DNA of 63,806 bases. Origin: Mediterranea sp. An20. GTDB taxonomy: Bacteria; Bacteroidota; Bacteroidia; Bacteroidales; Bacteroidaceae. Every line of letters starts with the position of its first letter. The stretch's first letter is position 1. The notes under the pieces were generated by a model that saw nothing but the letters and a program-made list of their open reading frames with translations, was not told where the DNA came from and made no database searches. Positions 52,270 through 63,806 of this stretch are shown here, piece by piece. The stretch lies in the NCBI RefSeq assembly GCF_002160055.1, contig NZ_NFJV01000023.1:1-63806 (forward strand), written 5' to 3'. The translations under genes were made by a program, and so were the position numbers.

Positions 52270-52301
52270 CAAAAGTAAGACATTTAACGGAAACGAGCAA
52301 A
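52270..52301 (-). promoter_or_regulatory. Promoter of tetR-fabG
   Basis: On the minus strand, TTTG (52298-52301), 20-nt spacer and TACTTTTG (52270-52277), about 37 bp before the chosen ATG. Confidence 0.75.
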
Positions 52302-52401
52302 TCGTCTGCCCATATATTTATCAAAGGAGGCATATTCCAAACAATATTCCAAACAAGGAGCAAAGGATTCAGCCCGCAGGATGGCTTTCTGTTTTTTACG
52401 G

Positions 52402-52433
52402 TTTGCAATCGTGCGGGCTTTTTTATACCTTTG
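52402..52433 (+). promoter_or_regulatory. Promoter of the GH20-GH29-GH2 cluster
   Basis: TTTG (52402-52405), 20-nt spacer and TACCTTTG (52426-52433). An exact match at both boxes; predicted leader of about 34 nt. Confidence 0.85.
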
Positions 52434-52473
52434 TCCCAAATTCACAATCTCTTCTTAAAAAAACATCATTGCA

Positions 52474-54795
52474 ATGAAGATACAACAATGGATTACCGCC
52501 TGCTGGGCTACCCTGACACTGGGCTTGGCCGCCTGCAACGGGACAACTTCTCCCCAAGAGACTACACTCGTTCCCCGACCTGTATCCGTGGAAAAATCCG
52601 ATGGAGCTTTCCGTTTCAATCGAAACACAATCCTGGCTATCGCCGACGAGACCCAACGACCGATGGCCGAAAACTTCGCCGCCTTGTTCACCCGCTCCGC
52701 CGGATTTACTCCCACTGTACAGACGGGGCAAGAAGGTGACATCGTGCTTATCCCCGACTCCACGATGAAAGCGGAGGCTTATGAACTGAAGGTTACGCTC
52801 CGGCAAATAACCATCAAGGCTGCTGACAACCGGGGCTATTTCTATGCCCTGCAAAGCCTGCGCCTGATGCTGCCCCCCGCTGTGGAAGAACAAGCCGAAA
52901 CGGATGCCGTCTGGGCCGTGCCTGCTGTAACCCTCAAAGACGAACCACGCTTTGGCTACCGTGGCTATATGCTCGATGTGGCCCGCTACTTCCTGCCCAA
53001 GGAAGACGTGATACGCATGATAGACTGCATCGCCATGCTGAAAATCAACCGCCTGCACCTCCACCTAAGCGATGACAACGGCTGGAGACTGGAAATCAAG
53101 AAATACCCGCGGCTGACGGAAGTAGGCGCCTGGCGTGTGGACCGCCCCGGCAAGACCTTCCCCGAACGACGCAATCCCAAACCGGGAGAGCCAACACCCA
53201 TCGGTGGATTCTACACGCAGGAAGACATGAAAGAAATCATCCGCTACGCCGCTGAAAGACAGATTGAAGTCATACCGGAAATAGACATCCCCGCCCACTC
53301 CAATGCCGCATTGGCTGCCTATCCCGAATATGCCTGCCCAGTGGTAAAAGACTTCATCGGCGTGTTGCCGGGATTGGGCGGAAACAATTCTGAAATCATT
53401 TTCTGCGCCGGTAATGACAAGACCTACACCTTCCTGCAAGACATATTGGATGAAGTGATGAGTCTTTTCCCCTCGCGTTATGTAAATTTAGGAGGAGACG
53501 AAGCCCGGAAAACCAACTGGAAGAAGTGCCCGCTCTGCCAGGCACGCATCCACCGCGAGCACTTGGCAGACGAAGAAGCCTTGCAAGGCTACTTCATGGG
53601 GCGCATGGCCGACTACGTCCGCAGCAAAGGTAAGCAAGTCATCGGCTGGGACGAACTGACCAACAGCAAACTGCCCGATGAATCCATCATCCTGGGCTGG
53701 CAAGGCTACGGACAAGCTGCCCTGAAAGCTGCCGCGCAAGGACACCGCTTCATCATGGCACCTGCCCGGGTACTTTACCTCATACGCTACCAGGGACCGC
53801 AATGGTTTGAACCGTTCACCTATTTCGGCAACAATACCCTGAAGAACGTTTATGACTACGAACCTGTGCAGCCCGATTGGAAACCGGAATACGAACCATT
53901 GCTGATGGGCGTGCAAGGTTGTATGTGGACGGAATTCTGCAACAAGCCCGAAGACGTATTCTACCTGACCTTCCCCCGTCTGGCCGCATTAGCCGAAACA
54001 GCCTGGTCACCCAAAGGACAAAAAGACTGGCCTTCGTTCCTGAAAGGATTAGACAATTACATCGCCCACTTGTCCGCCCAAGGTATCACCAGCGCCCGTT
54101 CGATGTTCAACATCCAGCACACCGTGACCCCCACGGCGGACGGCAAGCTGGAAGCGAAGCTGGAATGCGAACGTCCCGACATGGAAATCAGATATACAAC
54201 GGACGGCAGTACGCCGACAGCACAATCACCTTTGTATGAGAAAAAGTTAGTGATTGACAAGGATATTACAATAAAAGCTGTTACCTTTGCCCATAATGAG
54301 CAGCAGGGCAAGCTACTGGTGCTTCCGATTACCTGGAATGAGGCCACTGCCCGCCCGCTGAACGGGATACCGCAAGCAGCCAACGTGTTGGTGAACGGCC
54401 TGCGGGGCAGCCTGAAACAGACGGATTTCGAATGGTACACCGGCGACCTGGGCAAAGACATCTCATTCACGGTTGACTTACAGGAAGAAAAAGACATCCG
54501 GGAATGTACCATCGGCTGCATCACCAACTACGGCATGGGTGTACACAAGCCCCGCACCGTCAAAGTGGAGTTGTCCATTGATAATCAGACATTCACTGAG
54601 GCAGGGATCCTGGCATTTACCGACGCCGACATCTTCAAGGAAGGCAACTTCATTGAAGACCTGGCCATAAAGACCGATGGAAGAAAGGCACGCTACGTGA
54701 AATTCACCCTGGAAACACCCGGCAATTGTCCGCCAGACCATGTACGCCCCGGCCAGCCATCGAAGATTTACATAGACGAAGTCATTATTAAATAA
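52474..54795 (+). CDS. GH20 beta-N-acetylhexosaminidase lipoprotein
   Basis: 773 residues. Lipobox LAAC with Cys21. GH20b N-terminal domain about 30-155, then the GH20 barrel with catalytic pair D342-E343 (YVNLGGDEARKTNW) and LHLHLSDDNGWRLEI. A C-terminal part (about 530-600) looks like a chitobiase beta-sandwich, and the last ~150 residues look like a discoidin (F5/8 type C) carbohydrate-binding domain. It removes terminal GlcNAc/GalNAc from glycans at the cell envelope. First gene of the exoglycosidase cluster, 13 bp before GH29. Confidence 0.94.
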   Translation: MKIQQWITACWATLTLGLAACNGTTSPQETTLVPRPVSVEKSDGAFRFNRNTILAIADETQRPMAENFAALFTRSAGFTPTVQTGQEGDIVLIPDSTMKAEAYELKVTLRQITIKAADNRGYFYALQSLRLMLPPAVEEQAETDAVWAVPAVTLKDEPRFGYRGYMLDVARYFLPKEDVIRMIDCIAMLKINRLHLHLSDDNGWRLEIKKYPRLTEVGAWRVDRPGKTFPERRNPKPGEPTPIGGFYTQEDMKEIIRYAAERQIEVIPEIDIPAHSNAALAAYPEYACPVVKDFIGVLPGLGGNNSEIIFCAGNDKTYTFLQDILDEVMSLFPSRYVNLGGDEARKTNWKKCPLCQARIHREHLADEEALQGYFMGRMADYVRSKGKQVIGWDELTNSKLPDESIILGWQGYGQAALKAAAQGHRFIMAPARVLYLIRYQGPQWFEPFTYFGNNTLKNVYDYEPVQPDWKPEYEPLLMGVQGCMWTEFCNKPEDVFYLTFPRLAALAETAWSPKGQKDWPSFLKGLDNYIAHLSAQGITSARSMFNIQHTVTPTADGKLEAKLECERPDMEIRYTTDGSTPTAQSPLYEKKLVIDKDITIKAVTFAHNEQQGKLLVLPITWNEATARPLNGIPQAANVLVNGLRGSLKQTDFEWYTGDLGKDISFTVDLQEEKDIRECTIGCITNYGMGVHKPRTVKVELSIDNQTFTEAGILAFTDADIFKEGNFIEDLAIKTDGRKARYVKFTLETPGNCPPDHVRPGQPSKIYIDEVIIK

Positions 54796-54808
54796 TAAAT
54801 AGAGAACC

Positions 54809-56650
54809 ATGAAAAGAATGAACCGACTGATGGCAGCAGCTTGCCTGCTGGCAGCCGCCTCGTTGCAAGGATGCTCGCAACGGAGCGAAGAGTATTACGT
54901 GAAGCATCTGGAGTTTCCCGAAGGTGCCACAATGGAACAGAAAGTGGACATGGCAGCCCGGCTGGTGCCCACTCCCCAACAGCTGGAGTGGCAACAGATG
55001 GAGCTGACCGCCTTCCTGCACTTCGGCATCAACACCTTTACCGACCGCGAATGGGGCGATGGAACCGAAGACCCCGCCTTGTTCAACCCCACGGAACTGG
55101 ATGCTGAACAGTGGGTACGCTCGCTCAAGGAAGCGGGATTCAAAATGGTCATCCTGACAGCCAAACACCACGATGGCTTCTGCCTGTGGCCCACCAAGAC
55201 GACGAAACATAGTGTGGCATCGTCGAAATGGAAAGACGGCAAAGGAGATGTGGTGAAAGAATTGCGCGACGCATGTACCAAGTACGACATGCGATTCGGT
55301 GTCTACCTCTCGCCGTGGGACCGCAATGCTGAATGCTATGGCGACTCTCCGCGCTACAACCAGTTCTTCATTGACCAGCTGACCGAACTGCTCACCAATT
55401 ATGGCGAAGTGCACGAAGTGTGGTTTGACGGTGCCAACGCCGAAGGCCCCAACGGCAGGAAACAAATCTACGATTGGGATGCCTTCTACAAGACCATCCA
55501 GAAACTGCAACCCAAAGCCGTAATGGCCATCATGGGCGACGACGTTCGCTGGGTGGGCAACGAACGTGGTTTGGGCCGTGAAACCGAATGGAGCGCTACC
55601 GTCCTGGCACCGGGCATCTATACCCGCTCGGACAGTGTGAACTCTGCTCTGGGCGTCGGCTCTACTTCTGCCGACTTGGGCAGCCGCGAAATTCTGGCCA
55701 AAGCCAACGAACTGTTCTGGTATCCTTCGGAGGTGGACGTATCTATCCGTCCGGGATGGTTCTACCATGCCGACCAGGACAATCAGGTGAAGAGTCTGAA
55801 GCACTTGACAGACATCTATTTTCAATCTGTAGGCTACAACTCTGTACTCCTGCTCAACATCCCGCCCGACCGTCGTGGTCTGATTCACGAAGCTGATGTG
55901 AAGCGCCTGAAAGAGTTTGCCGACTACCGCGACCGCACATTCGCCAACAACCTCGTGGCCGACGGACAAGTGCTCTGGAATGCAGCAGGAGGCGAAAGCC
56001 GCGAATATGCACTGAAAGAAGCCGCGCCCGTCAATGTGGTGCTGCTGCAGGAAGACATTGCCAAGGGACAACGCGTGGAAGAATTCGAAGTAGAAGCACT
56101 CGTCGACGGCGAATGGAAATCGGTGGGCAAAGGAACGACCATCGGTTACAAACGCCTGCTCCGCTTCCCGGAAGTAAACGCTTCCAGCTTACGCCTGACG
56201 TTGCGCTCTACCCGACTGAAAGCCAACATCTGCAACGTGGCTGCCTATTACGCTGCTCCGCTGGCTGAAACGCAGGACGAAGCGCAGTGGAACAATCTGC
56301 CACGCGACACGTGGAAGGTGACAGCCGAACAGCCTCTGACCATCGACCTGGGTAAACAGGTATCGCTGAAGGCATTCACCTATGCGCCGCTGAATGGCGA
56401 AGCCAAACCGACTATGGCCTATAAGTATAAGTTCTCAGTGAGCACCGACGGCCAGCAATGGACTGAAGTAAAGACATCCGGCGAGTTCAGCAATATCATG
56501 CACAACCCCGTGCCGCAGACCGTATCATTTGAAAGCAACGTCAAGGCACGCTTCATCAAGCTGGATGCCCAGACCACCGACGGACAAGCCGCCAAAGTCA
56601 GCGCAGACGAAATCGGCGTGACTACTCCCGCACCTGCTATCAAGAAATGA
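54809..56650 (+). CDS. GH29 alpha-L-fucosidase lipoprotein
   Basis: 613 residues. Lipobox LQGC with Cys22. Catalytic barrel from about 60 to 370 with nucleophile D207 in EVWFDGANAEGP and substrate-binding His in TAKHHDGFCLWP. The C-terminal ~230 residues carry a beta-sandwich and a discoidin-like module. Sequence style suggests subfamily B, which prefers alpha-1,3/1,4 fucose on Lewis-type glycans; this is a guess from memory. Start 13 bp after GH20, so co-transcribed. Confidence 0.93.
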   Translation: MKRMNRLMAAACLLAAASLQGCSQRSEEYYVKHLEFPEGATMEQKVDMAARLVPTPQQLEWQQMELTAFLHFGINTFTDREWGDGTEDPALFNPTELDAEQWVRSLKEAGFKMVILTAKHHDGFCLWPTKTTKHSVASSKWKDGKGDVVKELRDACTKYDMRFGVYLSPWDRNAECYGDSPRYNQFFIDQLTELLTNYGEVHEVWFDGANAEGPNGRKQIYDWDAFYKTIQKLQPKAVMAIMGDDVRWVGNERGLGRETEWSATVLAPGIYTRSDSVNSALGVGSTSADLGSREILAKANELFWYPSEVDVSIRPGWFYHADQDNQVKSLKHLTDIYFQSVGYNSVLLLNIPPDRRGLIHEADVKRLKEFADYRDRTFANNLVADGQVLWNAAGGESREYALKEAAPVNVVLLQEDIAKGQRVEEFEVEALVDGEWKSVGKGTTIGYKRLLRFPEVNASSLRLTLRSTRLKANICNVAAYYAAPLAETQDEAQWNNLPRDTWKVTAEQPLTIDLGKQVSLKAFTYAPLNGEAKPTMAYKYKFSVSTDGQQWTEVKTSGEFSNIMHNPVPQTVSFESNVKARFIKLDAQTTDGQAAKVSADEIGVTTPAPAIKK

Positions 56651-56681
56651 TAAGTCACAGGACGGTCTGCCCGTGAACTGA

Positions 56682-60377
<3,696 letters not shown>

Positions 60378-60427
60378 GATTCTTAATAGAAAAACATCCA
60401 TCTATTTTTTCATAAAGTTGAAGTGAA

Positions 60428-60467
60428 CGAAGTGCTTTCCCGTTTGTGGAAGGCACTTCGCTTTTTC
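60428..60467 (+). terminator. Terminator of the GH2 gene
   Basis: CGAAGTGC/GCACTTCG with inner TTCC/GGAA pairs, then CTTTTTC. It lies 50 bp after the stop. Confidence 0.88.
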
Positions 60468-60581
60468 TTGAAAGGAACAGGCCTCACACTGTGACAAGCA
60501 ACAGAAAGCATTTCCATAAGACTATTAATCAAGCTATTACACAACATCTGAAAAATTAAGAAGAAAAAAAAGAAGAATTTA

Positions 60582-60612
60582 TTTGTTTTTCCAAAATAAA
60601 GCAGTACCTTTG
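60582..60612 (+). promoter_or_regulatory. Promoter of initiator tRNA
   Basis: TTTG (60582-60585), 19-nt spacer and TACCTTTG (60605-60612), exact. Confidence 0.88.
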
Positions 60613-60635
60613 CACCCGAAAACAACAAATAACAT

Positions 60636-60708
<73 letters not shown>

Positions 60709-60715
60709 CAAAATC

Positions 60716-60750
60716 TAAGGTAAGTTGCAAATAACCAGCAGCTTACCTTA
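60716..60750 (+). terminator. Hairpin after tRNA-fMet
   Basis: TAAGGTAAG/CTTACCTTA stem 8 bp behind the tRNA, with an AT-rich tail. Probable terminator. Confidence 0.6.
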
Positions 60751-61003
60751 ATTCATTTAAGAAGGGTCGGACAAATTTCGGACACTTATTTGGGGCCAGC
60801 AGATATTCCGGGTTGGTAGCCTTGCTGTATCAGGCATATTGTGCTGCAAGCCTGAGCATAAAGAACCTGATATTTTAGGGGACATTGTGAAAGTATCTCT
60901 TCTCCCCCTTATTGATTCTGTTACTCCGGAGCATTCCTACTTATTGCGTTATACTTATTTCTGCTTTTTCCCAGTTTTTTTTCTAAAAAAAATTCCCTTC
61001 CTA
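60751..61003. other. Gap with no supported gene
   Basis: About 250 bp between the tRNA-fMet terminator and the next promoter. It holds only short ORFs without family features. The GTCGGACAAATTTCGGACA stretch near 60767 contains a CGGACA direct repeat but nothing I can assign. Confidence 0.4.
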
Positions 61004-61033
61004 TTGTTTTATCCGAAAAAAGCCCTATCTTTG
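61004..61033 (+). promoter_or_regulatory. Promoter of the structured RNA candidate
   Basis: ATTG (61003-61006; TTG in place of TTTG), 19-nt spacer and TATCTTTG (61026-61033), an exact -7 box. Confidence 0.7.
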
Positions 61034-61039
61034 CACACG

Positions 61040-61283
61040 CATTTCCGGGCATGCCGTGGTCTACGGATAGACACCCACTTAATACAGGGCTGGTCCTTTT
61101 CCATAGTAGAAAGGAATGTCGGGAAATCCACGGACAGAAAGGGGAAATTCCCTGCTGGCTAAGTATTGTGTTTCCTTATTATTTTAACTTGTGATACGTT
61201 GAGGTGGAGTTAGGAAGTGAACTTGAGAGTCGCAGGCCATTTGTGCCAAATGACTTGATTCATTCACTTCCTAACTTTTTTTT
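61040..61283 (+). ncRNA. Structured non-coding RNA candidate, family not recognised
   Basis: About 245 nt from promoter to terminator without a plausible ORF. ATTTCCGGGCAT (61041-61052) pairs with ATGTCGGGAAAT (61116-61127), 11 of 12. Inside are GTCTA-CGGA-TAGAC (61059-61072) and CCTTT/AAAGG (61095-61099 with 61110-61114). CCGTGG (61054-61059) could pair with CCACGG (61128-61133) as a pseudoknot or alternative fold. The 3' end is a 13-bp terminator stem with nested helices and eight T. A 6S-type RNA is one candidate, but I cannot confirm it. Confidence 0.55.
61209..61283 (+). terminator. Terminator of the structured RNA candidate
   Basis: GTTAGGAAGTGAA (61209-61221) with TTCACTTCCTAAC (61263-61275), eight T after it. 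AGTC/GACT and ATTTG/CAAAT are nested inside the loop. Confidence 0.85.
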
Positions 61284-61353
61284 GCTTAAGAAGGATCAGG
61301 GACAGTAAATTTGGTGGGTCAGTAGTATGCCCAGTGGCTCAAGCTGATAGAAG

Positions 61354-61542
61354 GTGCGAAAGGTATTCCAGGAGCAGATAGAGCTGTTTACGCCGTTCTT
61401 CGGCACCGACCGCCTGGATGATGCCCAGCGGTGGGACTTTGTGGAAGACTATTTCACGAGCGTGAACGTGGAGAAGCAGAAAAGAAATACGACAAAGCGG
61501 AAGACTGACAACGGCAAGGCTGCATGCGTAAGCGTAGATTGA
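61354..61542 (+). pseudogene. Unrecognised 62-codon ORF, probable gene fragment
   Basis: MRKVFQEQIELFTPFFGTDR followed by LDDAQRWDFVEDYFTSVN. The first ~40 residues look like real protein; the tail (KRNTTKRKTDN...) looks like read-through. No promoter is visible. I do not recognise a family. It lies in a decayed stretch next to a GNAT pseudogene, so a truncated remnant is most likely. Confidence 0.3.
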
Positions 61543-61564
61543 TCTGTTATACAACCATCGGGGC

Positions 61565-61889
61565 CTACACTTTCTGGTAAGCCTGTCGCTCGTCGCCGTT
61601 AAGCAGGTAAATGATGCCGCAATAGCGAAAACCATGCTTCAGGAGGATACGCTGCATGACGTCATTATCGCGGTACGTATCAGCCCGCAGGTTGGGCAGC
61701 TACGCATAGCGCCAGTCGAAGCTGGTTGCAGCCACGCCTTGTGCGTCTTCGCGACTGGCCAGGCGGTGGATGGTGGGCATAAGGGCGAGTTGTCCATTGT
61801 TTCAGACTGCCGCTGTGGCGTATGATGCATCGTCCGCTGTCATAGAGCTGCATGAGGACAGGCGGGTCGGCCAGGACGGCTTTCCTCAC
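61565..61889 (-). pseudogene. Frameshifted GNAT acetyltransferase remnant
   Basis: The first frame (from 61889) reads MRKAVLADPPVLMQLYDSGR, then IIRHSGSLKQW, like the start of Bacteroides GNAT proteins. After a shift, another frame reads NLRADTYRDNDVMQRILLKH followed by GFRYCGIIYLLNGDERQAY and a stop at 61565, like the C-terminal acetyl-CoA-binding part. Stops and frame changes lie between, and the middle is shortened. The gene is inactive. Confidence 0.75.
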
Positions 61890-62324
61890 CTGTAGCTTGC
61901 CTCAGGCAGACGCTTGCAACAAAGGTGTGTTCGACTCCCAGACCGGGCTGTCGATGGTGATGTTGTGATGCCATTCATAAATGCTTACCATTAGAGGGGC
62001 CAAAGAGAAGGAAAATTGAGTGCAGTGGAAAGAATGAATTTGTTTATTTTTAGAGCCGACTTAATTTTTGCTCAGTCTGATTTTGAGGACTGTTTCCGAA
62101 ACAGTTGTTCTATTACCGTAAAGAACGCAGCAGGCTACGTGAAGAATAAAGATAGGAGAAGAGGTCAGAAAGAGATTGTAAAGAGACTGAGTAAAATCTT
62201 AAAGAGGAATTTTTAAACAGACTCTTGACATTGTCAAAACGCATCCTATATTATCCACAGACAAGAAATGATTCATGCTACGAACTGGATGGCAGACAGA
62301 AAGCAAGATGATGCACTCGTACAA
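61890..62324. other. Gap with no supported gene
   Basis: About 430 bp, visibly AT-rich in the right half. A 66-codon plus-strand ORF (62016-62216) lacks family features and a promoter. A small palindrome, ACTGTTTC/GAAACAGT, lies near 62088-62106. Confidence 0.4.
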
Positions 62325-63332
62325 TTAAAACTCAATGCTTTTCCCAGTCAGGCATTCTGCCATGTGTTTTGAAATCTCGCAGGCTATCTCTTCCCCAAGA
62401 CCCTTCCGGCGGGTAAAACTGTTCAAATCGTGAAACAGGATCTCAAGTACCTTGCATATAGTTTCTGAAGAATAGGAGATAAAGTATCTTTCTCCTCTCT
62501 GTATCCTTACAGTTGCCGCATTGGGGATGTTTGACAGAAAGAAAAGTTTCAAAAAGTGAGACTGGTCGTTGTTTATCAAGAAATAGCTCAAACCGGGTAC
62601 ATGAAAAAACACATCCTTAACCCAACTTTGCACTTCTTCTATCTCATATAGTTCCCTGTTGTCATCCTCATATCCGTGTATGCTTATTTCGACACGTTCC
62701 CTGTAGTGGGATAAAAGAATTTTGTTAGAACTGATTCTCCTGATTAAATCTGCCAACGGGGTGTAATTCTTCTTCTGTATCTCCTCTTTCCCAGATACAA
62801 TAAAAGCAAAATCACCGTCAGAGAGGATGGCATTTCCCGCCCAATACGCCTCAAAATGAGACACATAATCTATGTTCTTTGAGACATATTTCACCAGCTC
62901 CTCTTTTTGAGTGCCATTCACTTGCTGACGCTTGGGGATAGGCATTGACCAAGATGTATCATTTATTGAACTGATATATTCTACTTTGCAAGCCTCCCAA
63001 TAGGCTATCTCATGATCTACATCGACAAGAACTACAAGTACAGGAATATCGTGATTCAAATAATAGTTCAGGTGTTTCCGTTCACCAGTAAAACACCAGA
63101 AGTCACGATCCATCTCCCTGAGATAACTGTTGCCGGATTTCAGCTGTACAGCTATGGATTTTCCGGTCACAAAGCCATCGGAAACCACATCAAAATACAC
63201 GTCAATCCCCCAATCATTTTCCTGATGATTAGGTCTAACAATCCATCCCAACTCTCTTTCTACCACATCTGTCAATATATTCAAACCCAACCGTGCGGTT
63301 CGATTCGACTGGATATACTGAGGATAGTCCAT
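62325..63332 (-). CDS. DUF4365-like protein with nuclease-type fold
   Basis: 335 residues. The N-terminal ~150 residues match DUF4365: NDWGIDVYFDVV followed by GKSIAVQLKSGN. D44 and Q63-x-K65 form a PD-(D/E)xK-like pattern (with Gln at the usual Glu), so a nuclease fold is likely; a first acidic residue may be E25 or E39. The C-terminal ~180 residues are not recognised. Base composition is more AT-rich than the neighbours, and it stands alone between decayed sequence and an IS66 fragment, which suggests transfer. DUF4365 proteins are found in defence-type contexts; function here unknown. Confidence 0.65.
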   Translation of the reverse strand: MDYPQYIQSNRTARLGLNILTDVVERELGWIVRPNHQENDWGIDVYFDVVSDGFVTGKSIAVQLKSGNSYLREMDRDFWCFTGERKHLNYYLNHDIPVLVVLVDVDHEIAYWEACKVEYISSINDTSWSMPIPKRQQVNGTQKEELVKYVSKNIDYVSHFEAYWAGNAILSDGDFAFIVSGKEEIQKKNYTPLADLIRRISSNKILLSHYRERVEISIHGYEDDNRELYEIEEVQSWVKDVFFHVPGLSYFLINNDQSHFLKLFFLSNIPNAATVRIQRGERYFISYSSETICKVLEILFHDLNSFTRRKGLGEEIACEISKHMAECLTGKSIEF

Positions 63333-63480
63333 ATCACTGATTCTTATTTGTCTGGTTTATCTGGTTATTCACTTCAATCTCGGGCCGAAATTAAGCATAA
63401 AACAGCTGCACTGCAAAATCTGCACAACAATTATGATACATTTTTACCTTTTTTGTCTTCCCTGGTGTGAGTAACGTAGA

Positions 63481-63558
63481 TTACCCTTGATAGCCTTTGC
63501 GCAAGTCTATTGGATTGCGGCTCATTACAAAGCGGTTGCTTTCACTCAGGTTGGACAT
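63481..63558 (-). pseudogene. IS66 TnpB (orf2) N-terminal fragment
   Basis: Twenty-five codons, starting MSNLSESNRFVM and continuing RNPIDLRKGYQG, then stop. This resembles the conserved start of IS66-family TnpB proteins, which normally run past 100 residues. Only the tip remains. The ~130 bp upstream may be older IS66 sequence but cannot be assigned. Confidence 0.6.
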
Positions 63559-63691
63559 GGCTTTTTTGAGCACAAAGGTCGGAACTTCCTGAAAATCCTA
63601 AAACACGGTGGATTTCGGATGGTTACTACTTATCAGGGCCCATTGGGGACTTGCGCCCGTTAGCTAATACTAATACTCATACTGAGTATAC

Positions 63692-63725
63692 AAAAAATCC
63701 CCTCCCCGTTCATCACGGGGAAGGG
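63692..63725 (-). terminator. Terminator of the rRNA operon
   Basis: On the minus strand, CTTCCCCG/CGGGGAGG-type stem with a short loop (TGATGAA), then ATTTTTTG. It is just behind the 5S rRNA gene. Confidence 0.88.
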
Positions 63726-63734
63726 ACCTGTAAA

Positions 63735-63806
63735 GACGGCGGCTACCTACTCTCCCACTGTTACGCAGTACCATCGGCGCGGTCGGGCTTAACTTCTCTG
63801 TTCGGA
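63735..63806 (-). rRNA. rrf: 5S rRNA, 3' part (cut by window edge)
   Basis: The minus strand reads TCCGAACAGAGAAGTTAAGC and ends GTAGGTAGCCGCCGTC, the conserved 5S core and 3' end. The 5' third and the rest of the rRNA operon lie beyond the window. The exact 3' end is uncertain by a few bases. Confidence 0.92.

Noticed and set aside
52321..52362. Near-tandem repeat of ATATTCCAAACA upstream of the GH20 gene
   Set aside because: Only two short copies between divergent promoters; could be an operator but nothing further supports it.
54788..56071. 427-codon minus-strand ORF opposite the fucosidase gene
   Set aside because: Shadow of GH29, which has its catalytic residues on the plus strand.
62016..62216. 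66-codon plus-strand ORF
   Set aside because: No recognisable domain, promoter or neighbour; it lies in decayed AT-rich sequence.

Overview
The window is a piece of a Bacteroides-type (Bacteroidales) chromosome. The evidence is the gene content (fused thrA next to an ApgM-like gene and thrC, TamL/TamB, exoglycosidases with lipoprotein signals, an IntDOT-like integrase) and the promoters, which repeatedly show the Bacteroides primary-sigma pattern TTTG, 19-20 nt, TAnnTTTG. I cannot name the species from the sequence alone.

Layout. 1-5.1 kb is one end of an integrative/conjugative element: topoisomerase III (cut by the window edge), a DUF4099/DUF3945-type protein, two small helix-turn-helix proteins, a RhuM-like protein and a tyrosine integrase. 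It lies just downstream of a tRNA-Pro/tRNA-Asp operon (5.4-5.6 kb). 6-11 kb holds an aminotransferase, ribBA, an LptF/LptG permease and a START-like protein. 11.3-18.5 kb holds tRNA-Met, a DUF4840-like lipoprotein and a threonine operon (thrA, apgM-like, thrC, mscS) behind a candidate leader-peptide attenuator. 18.6-24.2 kb holds radA, two identical tRNA-Val genes and carB behind a second, pyrBI-like candidate attenuator. 24-31 kb holds a GH16 enzyme, an EmrAB/TolC-type efflux operon and a nucleotidyltransferase. 31-38 kb is tamB-tamL. 38-46.7 kb holds a GH109-like oxidoreductase, a hybrid histidine kinase, MATE, M16 peptidase and cyclophilin genes, then a divergent sigma-54 response regulator. 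47.1-47.4 kb has a sigma-54-like promoter followed by a strongly structured, terminator-ended stretch with no convincing ORF. 47.5-52.2 kb holds an S9 peptidase, a RluA-type synthase, fabG and a TetR regulator. 52.4-60.4 kb is an exoglycosidase operon (GH20, GH29, GH2) suited to trimming host N-acetylglucosamine/fucose/galactose glycans. 60.6-63.8 kb has initiator tRNA, an unassigned structured RNA, a decayed stretch (GNAT pseudogene, IS66 fragment), a DUF4365-like protein and the 3' end of a 5S rRNA gene.

The least ordinary signals are non-coding. Seven intergenic spots carry the same degenerate repeat in exact 22-bp register, most ending in a TATATA block. Two biosynthetic operons have leader-ORF/terminator attenuators. 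Two structured RNA candidates have their own promoters and terminators.
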